This document shows, in pieces, positions 8,911 through 17,430 of a DNA stretch of 64,000 bases. The notes beneath the pieces were generated by a model. That model was given only the letters and a program-made list of their open reading frames with translations, did no database searches and was not told where the DNA came from. Source of the DNA: Mogibacterium sp. (lineage in GTDB: Bacteria > Bacillota > Clostridia > Peptostreptococcales > Anaerovoracaceae); NCBI GenBank assembly GCA_012840975.1, contig DUVP01000032.1, positions 1 to 64,000 on the forward strand. Reading direction: 5' to 3'. The translations under genes and the position numbers were made by a program. Every line of letters starts with the position of its first letter. Position 1 is the first letter of the stretch.

Positions 8911-10440
8911 TTATTTATTCTCATTATCCTCTTTTTCTATCTTCTTATTTGTTTCATTTCTAATCGAATCTGTTTCATAAAAATTGCTGTATGTCCAATT
9001 GCGTTTTCTTCTATCAGCATCAAGAGCCATTTGCTTATATGCCAATTCTGCAATCTTTCGCTTTCTCATAAGCTCGCGTCGCTTTGCTCTCCTTTTTTTA
9101 ACATATCTTATTCTCAACACAAGAAGGATTAAGGCAATTACAAATATGCAAATTAAAACAAATCCGAAATTCGAAATATAAAATTGGGAAGGCAGCCAGC
9201 CTTTTGCAACATCATTCTTTACAACCAGGTCAACAGTTCCCTTCAGCTCATTTGCAACATATACCTGAAACTCACCAACTTTCTGGCCTTTTTGAACCGG
9301 TGCTTCCAAATCGTTTTGAACTACAATTTTAGTATTAACAAGTTCTGTGCTTCCCTCAGGCGGTACATAAGCAAAGCCCTTTGTCTCCGTATATACAGGC
9401 AGTTTAGTTCTGACACCGCCGCGAATACGAACGCTGCCAACCTTTTTATCAGCTTTCACAATTGTATTTCGAGTAACTTTGTTATAGCCGTATTCAAACA
9501 ATGACTTTGCATCAGCTGCCAGTCTATCCTCTCGACCATCAAGTATTATTACTATAAGCTGCATATCATCCATAAGAGAAATCCCGGCAAACTGTGCACT
9601 GTAATCAATATTACCGCTGATTCCCTGTCTGATATATCGATAAGATTGTTCCTTAACCTTGCTTCCAATTAAAGGATTTGTCACATCAAAAGTTATCGTT
9701 CTTTCCTTATATTTTTTTGCTTTGCCTGAACAGGCCGTGACTTTGCATGATTTAAGTTTTGACAGATTTTTAATTTCCTTGTATCTTATTGCAGCCTGAA
9801 CAATAATCGCACAGTCAGATGCCGTAGAATATTGTTCAGTACTGTACGCTCCGCTCGGATTGGTAAAGTGTGTGTCCATTAGTCCAAATTCGGTTGCTTT
9901 TGCATTCATCTCGTTTACAAAGATCTTACGCCCCGATGCACTGTAAGTAGCCAAGGCCTCAGCGGCCTGGTCGGAATTACCAATAAGCATCGCTTTGATA
10001 AGATCTCCGACCTTGACACTTTCACCCAACTTAAAGGTATCCCCATATTCGGCCAGCTGTTTTGTAATAGTGACAGAATTTTTTAGTTCCGAGCTGTTAT
10101 ACATATTATCTATAACAACCATTGCTACCATATACTTGGTAATGCAACCCGGCTGTAGTTTTCTGTTTGCACGAGATGAATAAACGATCTCACTGGTTGA
10201 GCCCGACATCACCATAAAAGCTTCAGCTGTAACTTCCGGCTTTTTTATCGTTTTGGGTTTTTCAATCGTTTTATTCTGTGAGGTTTTGTTTTCACTTAAT
10301 TTTATATTAAGTTTTGATTCTTTGTTCAACGCAAAACTTGTATGATAACCGATGGTGGTCACCGACATCAGCACAATAATTGCCGACATGATGGCCACCG
10401 GAAATTTTCTTTTCCACAATCCGTTCAAACAATTTTTCAC
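8911..10440 (-). CDS. DacF-like D-alanyl-D-alanine carboxypeptidase homologue with degenerate active site
   Basis: 509 residues from a GTG start; the nearest upstream ATG is out of frame and stops at once. An N-terminal membrane anchor is followed by an S11 peptidase-fold domain, a PBP5-C-like beta domain, a second membrane helix near residue 430 and a lysine/arginine-rich cytoplasmic tail. The fold is recognisable (FGLMDTHFTNPSGA, SDCAIIVQAA), but all three penicillin-binding motifs are changed: the usual SxxK reads CITK, SxN in LIGSAND reads NSD in LIGNSDQ, and KTG reads RQG. I infer a non-catalytic cell-wall protein, perhaps binding or regulatory. It sits 23 bases after serC and two bases before uvrC. 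Confidence 0.82.
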   Translation of the reverse strand: MKNCLNGLWKRKFPVAIMSAIIVLMSVTTIGYHTSFALNKESKLNIKLSENKTSQNKTIEKPKTIKKPEVTAEAFMVMSGSTSEIVYSSRANRKLQPGCITKYMVAMVVIDNMYNSSELKNSVTITKQLAEYGDTFKLGESVKVGDLIKAMLIGNSDQAAEALATYSASGRKIFVNEMNAKATEFGLMDTHFTNPSGAYSTEQYSTASDCAIIVQAAIRYKEIKNLSKLKSCKVTACSGKAKKYKERTITFDVTNPLIGSKVKEQSYRYIRQGISGNIDYSAQFAGISLMDDMQLIVIILDGREDRLAADAKSLFEYGYNKVTRNTIVKADKKVGSVRIRGGVRTKLPVYTETKGFAYVPPEGSTELVNTKIVVQNDLEAPVQKGQKVGEFQVYVANELKGTVDLVVKNDVAKGWLPSQFYISNFGFVLICIFVIALILLVLRIRYVKKRRAKRRELMRKRKIAELAYKQMALDADRRKRNWTYSNFYETDSIRNETNKKIEKEDNENK

Positions 10441-10463
10441 TTCAAATTTCTCATCTTTTCATT

Positions 10464-11555
10464 CTATACATTTTCAGACTCAAATTTTTTCATGAAATTT
10501 ATCAATGCATCTACATATTCTTCAGGAAGTGCATTATACAATGATGCTCTTATGCCGCCTATACTTCTGTGTCCTGCCAGATTCAACATTCCTTTTTCTT
10601 TTGCCTCTGAAACAAATTTTTTATCGAGATCCGGATCTCCTGTCACAAAAGTTATATTCATAATCGATCTATCTTCTTTTCGGGCTGTTCCTCTGAAGAG
10701 CTTTGAACTGTCTATGCAATCATAAAGTTTATTTGCTTTTCGCAGATTTTTTTCATATACGGCATTGATGCCTCCGGTATTAATCAGATGTTTAAAAACT
10801 TCTCCTGCAACATATATTGACCAACACGGTGGTGTATTATACATAGAATCTTTTTTTGCATGTACACCATAGTCAAGATATACCGGTGTTTTTTCAGATG
10901 CTTTCCCTACTAAATCCTTACGAACTATTACAATGGTAAGTCCGGCAGGTGCAATATTCTTCTGTGCACCTGCAAAAATTAATCCGAATTTAGAGACATC
11001 TATTTCTTCTGACAATATACATGAAGACATGTCTGCAACGAGAAGATGATCGCCCACATCCGGAAATTCATTGTAATGAGTTCCGTAAATCGTATTGTTA
11101 TAGCATACGTAAACATAGTCGACATCTTCTCTGATATCTTCTTTATTAAATTTGGGTATGTATGAAAAAAGTTTGTCCTCGGATGAAGCAAGCTTTCGTA
11201 CATCCCCGAATTTCAATGCTTCTTGATATGCCTTTTTCCCCCATTCTCCCGATACTACATAATCCGCTTTGCCGGATTCTGTCATTAAGTTGATAGGAAT
11301 CATTGAAAACTGTAGAGTGCCTCCACCCTGCAAAAACAGCACATAATAATCCTCAGGAATATTCATAAGTGTGCGTAGATTCATCTCTGCTTCTTCACAA
11401 ATCTTCTTAAATTCCGAGGATCTGTGACTCATCTCCATTACCGATTCACCTGTACCTTCATAATTCAAAATCTCCGCAGCACATTTCTTAAGAACTTCTT
11501 CGGGTAGTATTGACGGTCCTGCTGAAAAATTCATTGCACGATAATTATCGTTCAT
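10464..11555 (-). CDS. serC: Phosphoserine aminotransferase
   Basis: 363 residues. The track start at 11573 is probably too long; ATG at 11555 (MNDNYRAMNFSAGPS) follows GGAGGTGCAAACC. SerC converts 3-phosphohydroxypyruvate and glutamate to phosphoserine with PLP. The family opening MNFSAGPSILPEEVL, the PLP lysine in FAGAQKNIAPAG and the C-terminal AGHRSIGGIRASLYNA are all present. It is divergent from serA, the preceding step of the pathway, and the two share a 200-base intergenic control region. No serB is present in the window. Confidence 0.97.
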   Translation of the reverse strand: MNDNYRAMNFSAGPSILPEEVLKKCAAEILNYEGTGESVMEMSHRSSEFKKICEEAEMNLRTLMNIPEDYYVLFLQGGGTLQFSMIPINLMTESGKADYVVSGEWGKKAYQEALKFGDVRKLASSEDKLFSYIPKFNKEDIREDVDYVYVCYNNTIYGTHYNEFPDVGDHLLVADMSSCILSEEIDVSKFGLIFAGAQKNIAPAGLTIVIVRKDLVGKASEKTPVYLDYGVHAKKDSMYNTPPCWSIYVAGEVFKHLINTGGINAVYEKNLRKANKLYDCIDSSKLFRGTARKEDRSIMNITFVTGDPDLDKKFVSEAKEKGMLNLAGHRSIGGIRASLYNALPEEYVDALINFMKKFESENV

Positions 11556-11624
11556 TGGTTTGCACCTCCACATATCTGTAATCTTTTACAAAATTATACT
11601 TCACACTTCTTTTTTTGGCAATTA

Positions 11625-11653
11625 TTGAAAGGGATTTCCAATAAGTGTATAAT
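11625..11653 (+). promoter_or_regulatory. Sigma-A promoter for serA
   Basis: TTGAAA, 17 bases, TATAAT. It is about 107 bases upstream of the serA start, leaving a long leader. Confidence 0.78.
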
Positions 11654-11666
11654 CTACCTCAGCTGA

Positions 11667-11718
11667 TTCGCAAACAGGGATTCCGGTAAACCCAAAACAG
11701 GCTTTTCCTGCTTGTGAA
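11667..11718 (+). promoter_or_regulatory. Structured 5' leader of serA
   Basis: TTCGCAA-a-CAGG pairs with CCTG-c-TTGTGAA across a 28-base internal segment, giving 11 pairs with one mismatch and one G-U. A shorter competing hairpin CAGG-cttt-TCCTG is possible within the same region. It resembles a regulated leader but matches no riboswitch class I can recall. Confidence 0.4.
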
Positions 11719-11759
11719 ATTAAGAATATAATAGAACGTAATCACTCCGGGAGGTTGAA

Positions 11760-12896
11760 ATGAACAAATTTTACATTGGAACTTTAAATAATATTTCTGA
11801 CAAAGGTATTTCGAGATTTACTGATAATTATAAAATCATCGATGATATCGGAAAAGCTAACGGGATTATTGTAAGATCATATAAAATGAACGATATGAGA
11901 TTTTCCGAAAATCTGCTTGCCATCGCAAGGGCCGGTTCGGGAGTAAATAATATTCCTGTAGAAAATTGTTCAAATCAGGGAATTGTCGTATTCAATACTC
12001 CGGGTGCAAACTCAAATGCCGTTAAAGAAATTGTTATTTCTGCCATGATTATGGGTGCACGGAATATGTATGAAGGCATTTCATGGGGGCAGACTCTCGA
12101 AGGCGATGTTACAACCCTTGTCGAAAAAGGTAAGAAACAGTTTTCAGGAACTGAGATATCAGGTAAGACTATAGGTATTGTAGGGCTCGGTGCTATAGGA
12201 GGAAGAATAGCCAATGCAACTTCTGCTTTAGGAATGAACGTTGTCGGATATGAACCATATGAACCTAATCCGTGCCTTAAAGTGCCTGTCAAAAGGTATG
12301 ACGATATTGATGAAATGCTGGGAGTTTGCGACTTTGTTTCTATTCATGTTCCGTCACTACCTTCTACAAGAGCTAAGGTTAATAGAGACTTTATAGAAAA
12401 GATGAAAGACGGTGCTATTCTTCTAAATTATTCAAGAGCCGATATTGTAGTTCCCGCTGATATAATAGATGCCGTTGAATCCGGCAAATTATACAAATAT
12501 ATTACAGATCTTCTTGAAGCGGAGTATATAGGCAAAAAAGGAATTATAGCTACTCCACACATTGGCGCATCAACAGAAGAAGCCGAAGAAAACTGTGCTA
12601 TTATGGCAACAGACCAGCTTATGGGTTATCTTGATAACGGAAACATAGTTAATTCAGTTAACTATCCGGATGTATCACTTGAAAGAATTCCTGACTCAAA
12701 GAGACACTGTCTGGCACTGCGGGCACACAACGATGCCGATACAGTAAAATCTAAACTTGCGGAGTTTTATGGCGACAGTCTTATGGAAATTGTCGGCGAT
12801 AAGAAAGGCGAAATTGCATACTTTATTATCGATCTCAAAAATGATTGTGAAAAGATATTTGAATGCGACTGCGTTATAAGAGCCCGGGTTATTTAA
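11760..12896 (+). CDS. serA: D-3-phosphoglycerate dehydrogenase
   Basis: 378 residues with an excellent GGGAGG site. It oxidises 3-phosphoglycerate with NAD in the first step of serine synthesis. Features: the Rossmann motif GIVGLGAIGGRIA, the catalytic arginine region NYSRADIVV and the catalytic histidine in TPHIGASTEEAEEN. The C-terminal part after about residue 300 is short and ends in an ACT-like segment, so this is a compact SerA rather than the 525-residue form with two regulatory domains. Divergent partner of serC. Confidence 0.95.
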   Translation: MNKFYIGTLNNISDKGISRFTDNYKIIDDIGKANGIIVRSYKMNDMRFSENLLAIARAGSGVNNIPVENCSNQGIVVFNTPGANSNAVKEIVISAMIMGARNMYEGISWGQTLEGDVTTLVEKGKKQFSGTEISGKTIGIVGLGAIGGRIANATSALGMNVVGYEPYEPNPCLKVPVKRYDDIDEMLGVCDFVSIHVPSLPSTRAKVNRDFIEKMKDGAILLNYSRADIVVPADIIDAVESGKLYKYITDLLEAEYIGKKGIIATPHIGASTEEAEENCAIMATDQLMGYLDNGNIVNSVNYPDVSLERIPDSKRHCLALRAHNDADTVKSKLAEFYGDSLMEIVGDKKGEIAYFIIDLKNDCEKIFECDCVIRARVI

Positions 12897-12937
12897 TTAC
12901 CGGTAAAATATTTCACTACAGAACTCTATCAGATATT

Positions 12938-12981
12938 AAATGTCCCCTTTTGCAGGTAATTGCCTCACAAAGGGGACATTT
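12938..12981 (+). terminator. Hairpin terminator after serA
   Basis: AAATGTCCCCTTT pairs perfectly with AAAGGGGACATTT across an 18-base loop, about 40 bases after the serA stop. The following run is poor in T (TGGGTTAT), so it may stabilise mRNA ends as much as terminate. Confidence 0.65.
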
Positions 12982-13001
12982 GGGTTATATATAATATTTT
13001 A

Positions 13002-13110
13002 TACGTAAAGTTTGCTTTACATTTTTGACAATGATACACATAGCTGAGCTTTAATTACGTAAAGTTTGCTTTACATAACTCTACCTAAATATGTAAAGCT
13101 TACTTTACGT
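13002..13110. repeat. Three copies of a GTAAAG-N4-CTTTAC palindrome
   Basis: Palindromes begin at 13005, 13059 and 13093. The first two read TACGTAAAGTTTGCTTTACAT on the plus strand; the third reads TACGTAAAGTAAGCTTTACAT on the minus strand. The stop codon TAA of the GH2-galactokinase fusion lies inside the third copy. Such short, spaced palindromes look like binding sites for a dimeric regulator, but no promoter or regulator gene lies beside them; they sit between two convergent genes. They could be operators left from a lost gene. No known regulator is assigned. Confidence 0.7.
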
Positions 13111-15787
13111 ATTTGTTCTCAAATACAAGGATACTTCCTCCAAAACCACCACCTTCCAGTTTAAGTGCTAAAGCTTCGGGCCGGTTTTTATACTCTTTCA
13201 AAGTCAGTGAAAGTGGATTTTCTTTAACTCCTTCAGGCAATATATTCTTTAATAATTTTTCCGAACTTAATCCTGATTCATTAACACATGCAAGAAACCT
13301 TTCAACTCGTCCCGCCTGCAGTGCGACTGCTCCTGCAAGAACTCTTTCGTTTTCATCATAAAAATGCTTTGCTCTATCTAACTGGAGCTTGGTAATCTCA
13401 CCATCCTCTACCTTTTTTTCAAGTATCGGGAGATTTTTATAAAATCTGTCTATATTTATATCCCCAAGCTTATTTATTCCCATGAGTTCGGCAACCTTAT
13501 ACATATCACCCGGTATCGATGCAAACTCCTCATCCATATTGTCATGACTTGAGTCTGTATTTACAATTTTCATTTCAAGTCCCACTGCATCAAAATCAAA
13601 GTCTATAAACTCATACTCCGGCTCTCTGCTACTGAAATCAAGAAGTGCCATTCGACCCAAACTTATGGCCAGCTGATCCTGCATTCCGCACGGTTTTCCA
13701 TAATATTCAGTTTCCGCCAACATGCTTATTTTTGCAATCTGTACAGGGTCAGCTTTGCTATCGTAATACCTGTCATTTATTATACGTGCAATCAAAACTT
13801 CAAAAGCTGCTGATGAACTCAAACCGCTCCCGACACCTATTTCAGACTTTATATGTGCATCAAAGCCATTCCTTTCACCTTCAATTTTTCCATAAAGCTC
13901 TGCAAACCCGGCAAGTATACCTTCAACCAAGGAAGCGGATGTGCCTTTTCCATGGTAATTTTCACCATCAAGAGAAACTTCGAACGGTTCAAATCCTTCC
14001 GATACTATCCTGATAACATCCCTGTAGTTATCTGCAACATATGCTCTTATCTTCTGTTCTGTCGGTGCAACCAGAACCCTGCCTCCCTGGTGATCGGTAT
14101 GATTTCCTATTATCTCTATCCTGCCCGTGCCAATATAGGCTTTGAATTTCTGCACTTTTCTGTCATATGTTAATAGCCCGTTAGTCTCATCTTCAACATC
14201 GGACAACTGTGTATATATCGCTGCGCAAAGTCCCTTATCTATAAGGGGTAGAATCTGCTCATCGTATAATTTGCCCATTCCTTCAAGCAATGCAGCCTCG
14301 TTCTCAAATTTTTTGTAACCGTAAATTTTTTCTTTATTAAAGCAATGATCGATCAACCGGCAGGCATAGCCTCCAAACTCCGAAAGCACGAGTGGCTTTT
14401 TACCTGCCGTGAGATTTACCGGCTTAAAATATATATGATGACTGTCTACATCGCTTTTCTTCTGCCTGAACCATCCTGACGTGCTGTCGATAAATCTCGT
14501 TAAATCCAATGCTCTAAGTCTGTCATATGCCTTATCAGCACAGAATTGCCCCCATCCTTCATTGAATATAGTCCAGTAGCAAATTGATGGATGATTATAT
14601 AGGTGTTTGACGGTTCTCTCCATGGATTCAAGAAATATTCGTCTGCTTTCAGGATTTGTATGTCTGTTCTTGTCGCTCAAAGATTTTATTCCTATTATCG
14701 GGATTACAGAATCCCTGATAAATGAATATTCGGAATTGTTCACCATGTCCTGAAACACGACCATGCCCAGACGATCACAATCGTAGTAAAACTGCTCAGG
14801 TTCAATTTTAATATGTTTCCTTAGCGTATTAAATCCCAACGATTTCATTGCGAGTATATCTCGTTCAAAGCATTCAGGTTCCGGAGGAGTGTATATACCT
14901 TCTTCCCAGTAGCCCTGATCAAGTACACCGTTAAAAAAGTAAGGCTCTTCGTTCAGGCAAAGCCGTTGATATCCTCCTATCTCCTTAATACTAAGTGTTC
15001 TGAGAGCAAAATAGGATTTTATTTTGTCATCGCCGGATTCTATGGTGAATTCATATAAGTGCGGATCTTCAGGAGTCCAAAGTTGCGGCTTTCTTATATC
15101 AATATGAATTGATGCACATAAAGATTCAGTCTCTGTTTCTTTTATAAGTTTATGCTTCTCTTCCAAAAGAGTTATTGTTCCGGTATCTATTCCATAGGCC
15201 CTTATTTCCACCCAGCTAAGTCCGACATCTATCTTAAGTGATTCTATATATGTTTGAGGAACAGCCTCAATCCAAACGGTTTGCCATATTCCGGAAACCG
15301 GCGTATACCACATACCTCCGTTTTCCCGCTTTTGTTTACCCCAAGGATATTTATGATCCAAATCATCAACAACCTCAACTTTGATCTTATTGTTTTTTCC
15401 CTCGATTAAAAAATCGGTTATATCAAAAGAGAATGGCAGATAACCGCCCTCATGAGTTCCTGCTATCTTATTGTTAATATAAACACTCGCTTTTTGATCG
15501 ACGGCACCGAAATGAAGTATTGTTCTCATTCCTTTCCAGTCATCAGGGATCATAAATTTGCGTTCATAAACCAGGAGTTCTCCCGACTCAATTCTTCTAC
15601 ATATGCCGGATAATTCGCTTTCCGGGCAAAATGGAACAAGGATCTTTTCATCCCTGTTAAATGTCCATTTTCCGTTCAGGCAAACCCATTTATCGCGAAC
15701 CAATTGAGGTCTCGGGTAAGCATTCCAGCTGCTATCCTTCTTGGTCTTATCTTCTTTACTGTTTTTATTGTTTTTACTGCTTTGCAT
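13100..15787 (-). CDS. Fusion of GH2 beta-glycosidase and galactokinase
   Basis: 895 residues in one open frame. Residues 20-545 are a glycoside hydrolase family 2 enzyme: jelly-roll sugar-binding domain, immunoglobulin-like domain and TIM barrel with acid/base E410 in FNEGWGQ and nucleophile E470 in LSEFGG. After NGLLTYDRKVQKFKA (near 550) the sequence enters galactokinase at TGRIEIIGNHTDHQGGR, keeping the ATP loop GVGSGLSSSAA, the catalytic aspartate in GMQDQLA and GGGFGG near the C-terminus. The extreme C-terminus of GH2 and the N-terminal leader of galactokinase are absent, as if two adjacent genes joined by an in-frame deletion. It could release galactose and phosphorylate it in one polypeptide. 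It overlaps the upstream MBL gene by 14 bases. Confidence 0.88.
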   Translation of the reverse strand: MQSSKNNKNSKEDKTKKDSSWNAYPRPQLVRDKWVCLNGKWTFNRDEKILVPFCPESELSGICRRIESGELLVYERKFMIPDDWKGMRTILHFGAVDQKASVYINNKIAGTHEGGYLPFSFDITDFLIEGKNNKIKVEVVDDLDHKYPWGKQKRENGGMWYTPVSGIWQTVWIEAVPQTYIESLKIDVGLSWVEIRAYGIDTGTITLLEEKHKLIKETETESLCASIHIDIRKPQLWTPEDPHLYEFTIESGDDKIKSYFALRTLSIKEIGGYQRLCLNEEPYFFNGVLDQGYWEEGIYTPPEPECFERDILAMKSLGFNTLRKHIKIEPEQFYYDCDRLGMVVFQDMVNNSEYSFIRDSVIPIIGIKSLSDKNRHTNPESRRIFLESMERTVKHLYNHPSICYWTIFNEGWGQFCADKAYDRLRALDLTRFIDSTSGWFRQKKSDVDSHHIYFKPVNLTAGKKPLVLSEFGGYACRLIDHCFNKEKIYGYKKFENEAALLEGMGKLYDEQILPLIDKGLCAAIYTQLSDVEDETNGLLTYDRKVQKFKAYIGTGRIEIIGNHTDHQGGRVLVAPTEQKIRAYVADNYRDVIRIVSEGFEPFEVSLDGENYHGKGTSASLVEGILAGFAELYGKIEGERNGFDAHIKSEIGVGSGLSSSAAFEVLIARIINDRYYDSKADPVQIAKISMLAETEYYGKPCGMQDQLAISLGRMALLDFSSREPEYEFIDFDFDAVGLEMKIVNTDSSHDNMDEEFASIPGDMYKVAELMGINKLGDINIDRFYKNLPILEKKVEDGEITKLQLDRAKHFYDENERVLAGAVALQAGRVERFLACVNESGLSSEKLLKNILPEGVKENPLSLTLKEYKNRPEALALKLEGGGFGGSILVFENKYVK

Positions 15788-16442
15788 TTTCAGGCCTCAT
15801 TACAAGAATGCAATTCGAGAATTTGTTTTCTGAAAAATCATAAGGATTTGTTTCTGCATTATATACTTTCTTATTCTGTGCTAACGCTTCATCGAGAAAG
15901 ATATCTAAACTATCGATATTCGTATATCCGAATTTAAGCTCATCACATCTGAAATGCATAGGAATCATAATGTCCGGCTTCGTTGCTCCCATAAGTGCAA
16001 GAGCCTGCATTGCATCGTATGTGTAGATATTTCCGACAGGAACAAATACCACATCGGCATTTTTAAGAAGTGTCAGATTCTCTTCTGTCAATAGATCCTC
16101 CAACTTCTCACCCAAATCTCCATAATGAATAATTTTTTCACCCGTAAACTTGTTAATTATAACATGAATTTTATTTTCACCTCTTAAAGTGCCTCTTTCA
16201 GGATCGTGATATGTTTTTATAACCTGGACTATATATGGATTATTGGTGTTTTTTTCCTTTACAACACTTTCAACCCCGGAATGATCATCATGCTCATGTG
16301 AGCATAAAATCATATTGGCCGTGTCTTTTATCGAAGCATATCCGGGAACTACTCCATCCTTATATGGGTCAAATATTATTGAAAACCCTGTCTCTTTGTC
16401 CTGAATTTTAAAGCAAGCATGTCCTATGTATTTTATAATCAT
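15774..16442 (-). CDS. Metallo-beta-lactamase fold hydrolase, UlaG-like
   Basis: 222 residues. The metal-binding signature is SHEHDDHSG, with further ligands in IHYGDLG and MIPMHFRCDE, as in small MBL-fold proteins related to UlaG and YtkL. The substrate cannot be assigned. It is second to last in a close minus-strand series: 15 bases after the lipid kinase gene, and overlapping the start of the GH2-galactokinase fusion by 14 bases, which suggests translational coupling with the fusion. Confidence 0.85.
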   Translation of the reverse strand: MIIKYIGHACFKIQDKETGFSIIFDPYKDGVVPGYASIKDTANMILCSHEHDDHSGVESVVKEKNTNNPYIVQVIKTYHDPERGTLRGENKIHVIINKFTGEKIIHYGDLGEKLEDLLTEENLTLLKNADVVFVPVGNIYTYDAMQALALMGATKPDIMIPMHFRCDELKFGYTNIDSLDIFLDEALAQNKKVYNAETNPYDFSENKFSNCILVMRPENAKQ

Positions 16443-16457
16443 ATCCCCCTCCTTGTC

Positions 16458-17375
16458 TTACTTAATCAGAGATATTGCCGATCTCATTGTAGTGATATTA
16501 CATATATCTCTACCCTCTTCATATTCCCCATCCAGTGTCCAGTGTGTTCCGGTATCAATTTCAACCCTAATATCTTTTGCAGAGAAGAATTCGATCTGAT
16601 CGGAACGGAAAGACCCGCCGAGCATACTTGTAACAATATCACTCAGAGCCATCGGATCTCTCGGCATCCTGACGAGAAGAACTTCCATCAGCCCGTCATT
16701 CATATCCACATCAAATTTATCCAACTTAAGAATTCCTCCAACCGATGTTGAATTACATATGGCACCAAAAATATAATCTCCTTCAGTTACGGTTTCATTA
16801 GGAGTTCCCTCATCCGCAGTTATTTTGGCATGCACGGGTTTAATAGACATTATGTCTTTGATTCCTCCAAGAACATAGGCCGTATGTCCAAGAATGTTCT
16901 TTACGTTCTGCGGTATTGAATAGCTTGTTGACGTAAAAGCTCCAAAGCTAGCTATATAACTGAAATACCTTCCATTAAAGTTTCCTATATCAAAGAATGT
17001 CGGTGTACCGTTTATAATAATATCGGTACAGTCAAATATTGACTTCGGCAAACCAACTGAGTTCGCAAAATCATTCGTCGATCCTGCCGGTATATATCCG
17101 ATATTTTTCTTAAGTCCTTCTGTTATGAGTCCATCGATTACCTCATTCAATGTCCCGTCACCACCTGACACAACAACAATATCGGCATCAGCGGCATATT
17201 TCATTGCAAATCTCCTCGCATCACCGCTTCCCATCGTCATGAGTATCTGTGTAAGATAGCCTGCATTGGAAAATCTGCTCACTATCTCCGACAGATGTTT
17301 TGGTGCGAGCATCATTCCGGATTTCGGATTCATAATTAATAATAATTTCTTTCTAGGCTTTTTTTTCATTTTCAA
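16458..17375 (-). CDS. Diacylglycerol kinase family lipid kinase
   Basis: 305 residues. The catalytic-domain signatures NPKSG, SGGDGTLNEVIDGL and GSTNDFANSVG are intact, followed by the C-terminal beta-sandwich with the GNFNGRYFSYIASFGAF region. Soluble YegS/DgkB-type kinases phosphorylate diacylglycerol or related lipids at the membrane face, feeding phospholipid recycling. It is 55 bases after yihY and 15 before the MBL gene, so probably in one operon. The exact lipid cannot be decided from sequence. Confidence 0.92.
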   Translation of the reverse strand: MKMKKKPRKKLLLIMNPKSGMMLAPKHLSEIVSRFSNAGYLTQILMTMGSGDARRFAMKYAADADIVVVSGGDGTLNEVIDGLITEGLKKNIGYIPAGSTNDFANSVGLPKSIFDCTDIIINGTPTFFDIGNFNGRYFSYIASFGAFTSTSYSIPQNVKNILGHTAYVLGGIKDIMSIKPVHAKITADEGTPNETVTEGDYIFGAICNSTSVGGILKLDKFDVDMNDGLMEVLLVRMPRDPMALSDIVTSMLGGSFRSDQIEFFSAKDIRVEIDTGTHWTLDGEYEEGRDICNITTMRSAISLIK

Positions 17376-17430
17376 TCTCTATTTTTTTATCTTTAATATC
17401 TCCTGTAAGTAATATGATATTATCTTTTGA

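Noticed and set aside
11000-11203. 67-aa ORF within serC
   Set aside because: Alternate-frame shadow of the SerC coding sequence.
13100-15787. Fusion explained by a frameshift or missed stop
   Set aside because: A single frame runs throughout with both catalytic motif sets in phase; a deletion joint or true fusion remains the explanation, though an assembly error is not excluded.
15661-15937. Short plus-strand ORFs at the MBL/fusion boundary
   Set aside because: They lie antisense to two overlapping supported genes and have no start signal.
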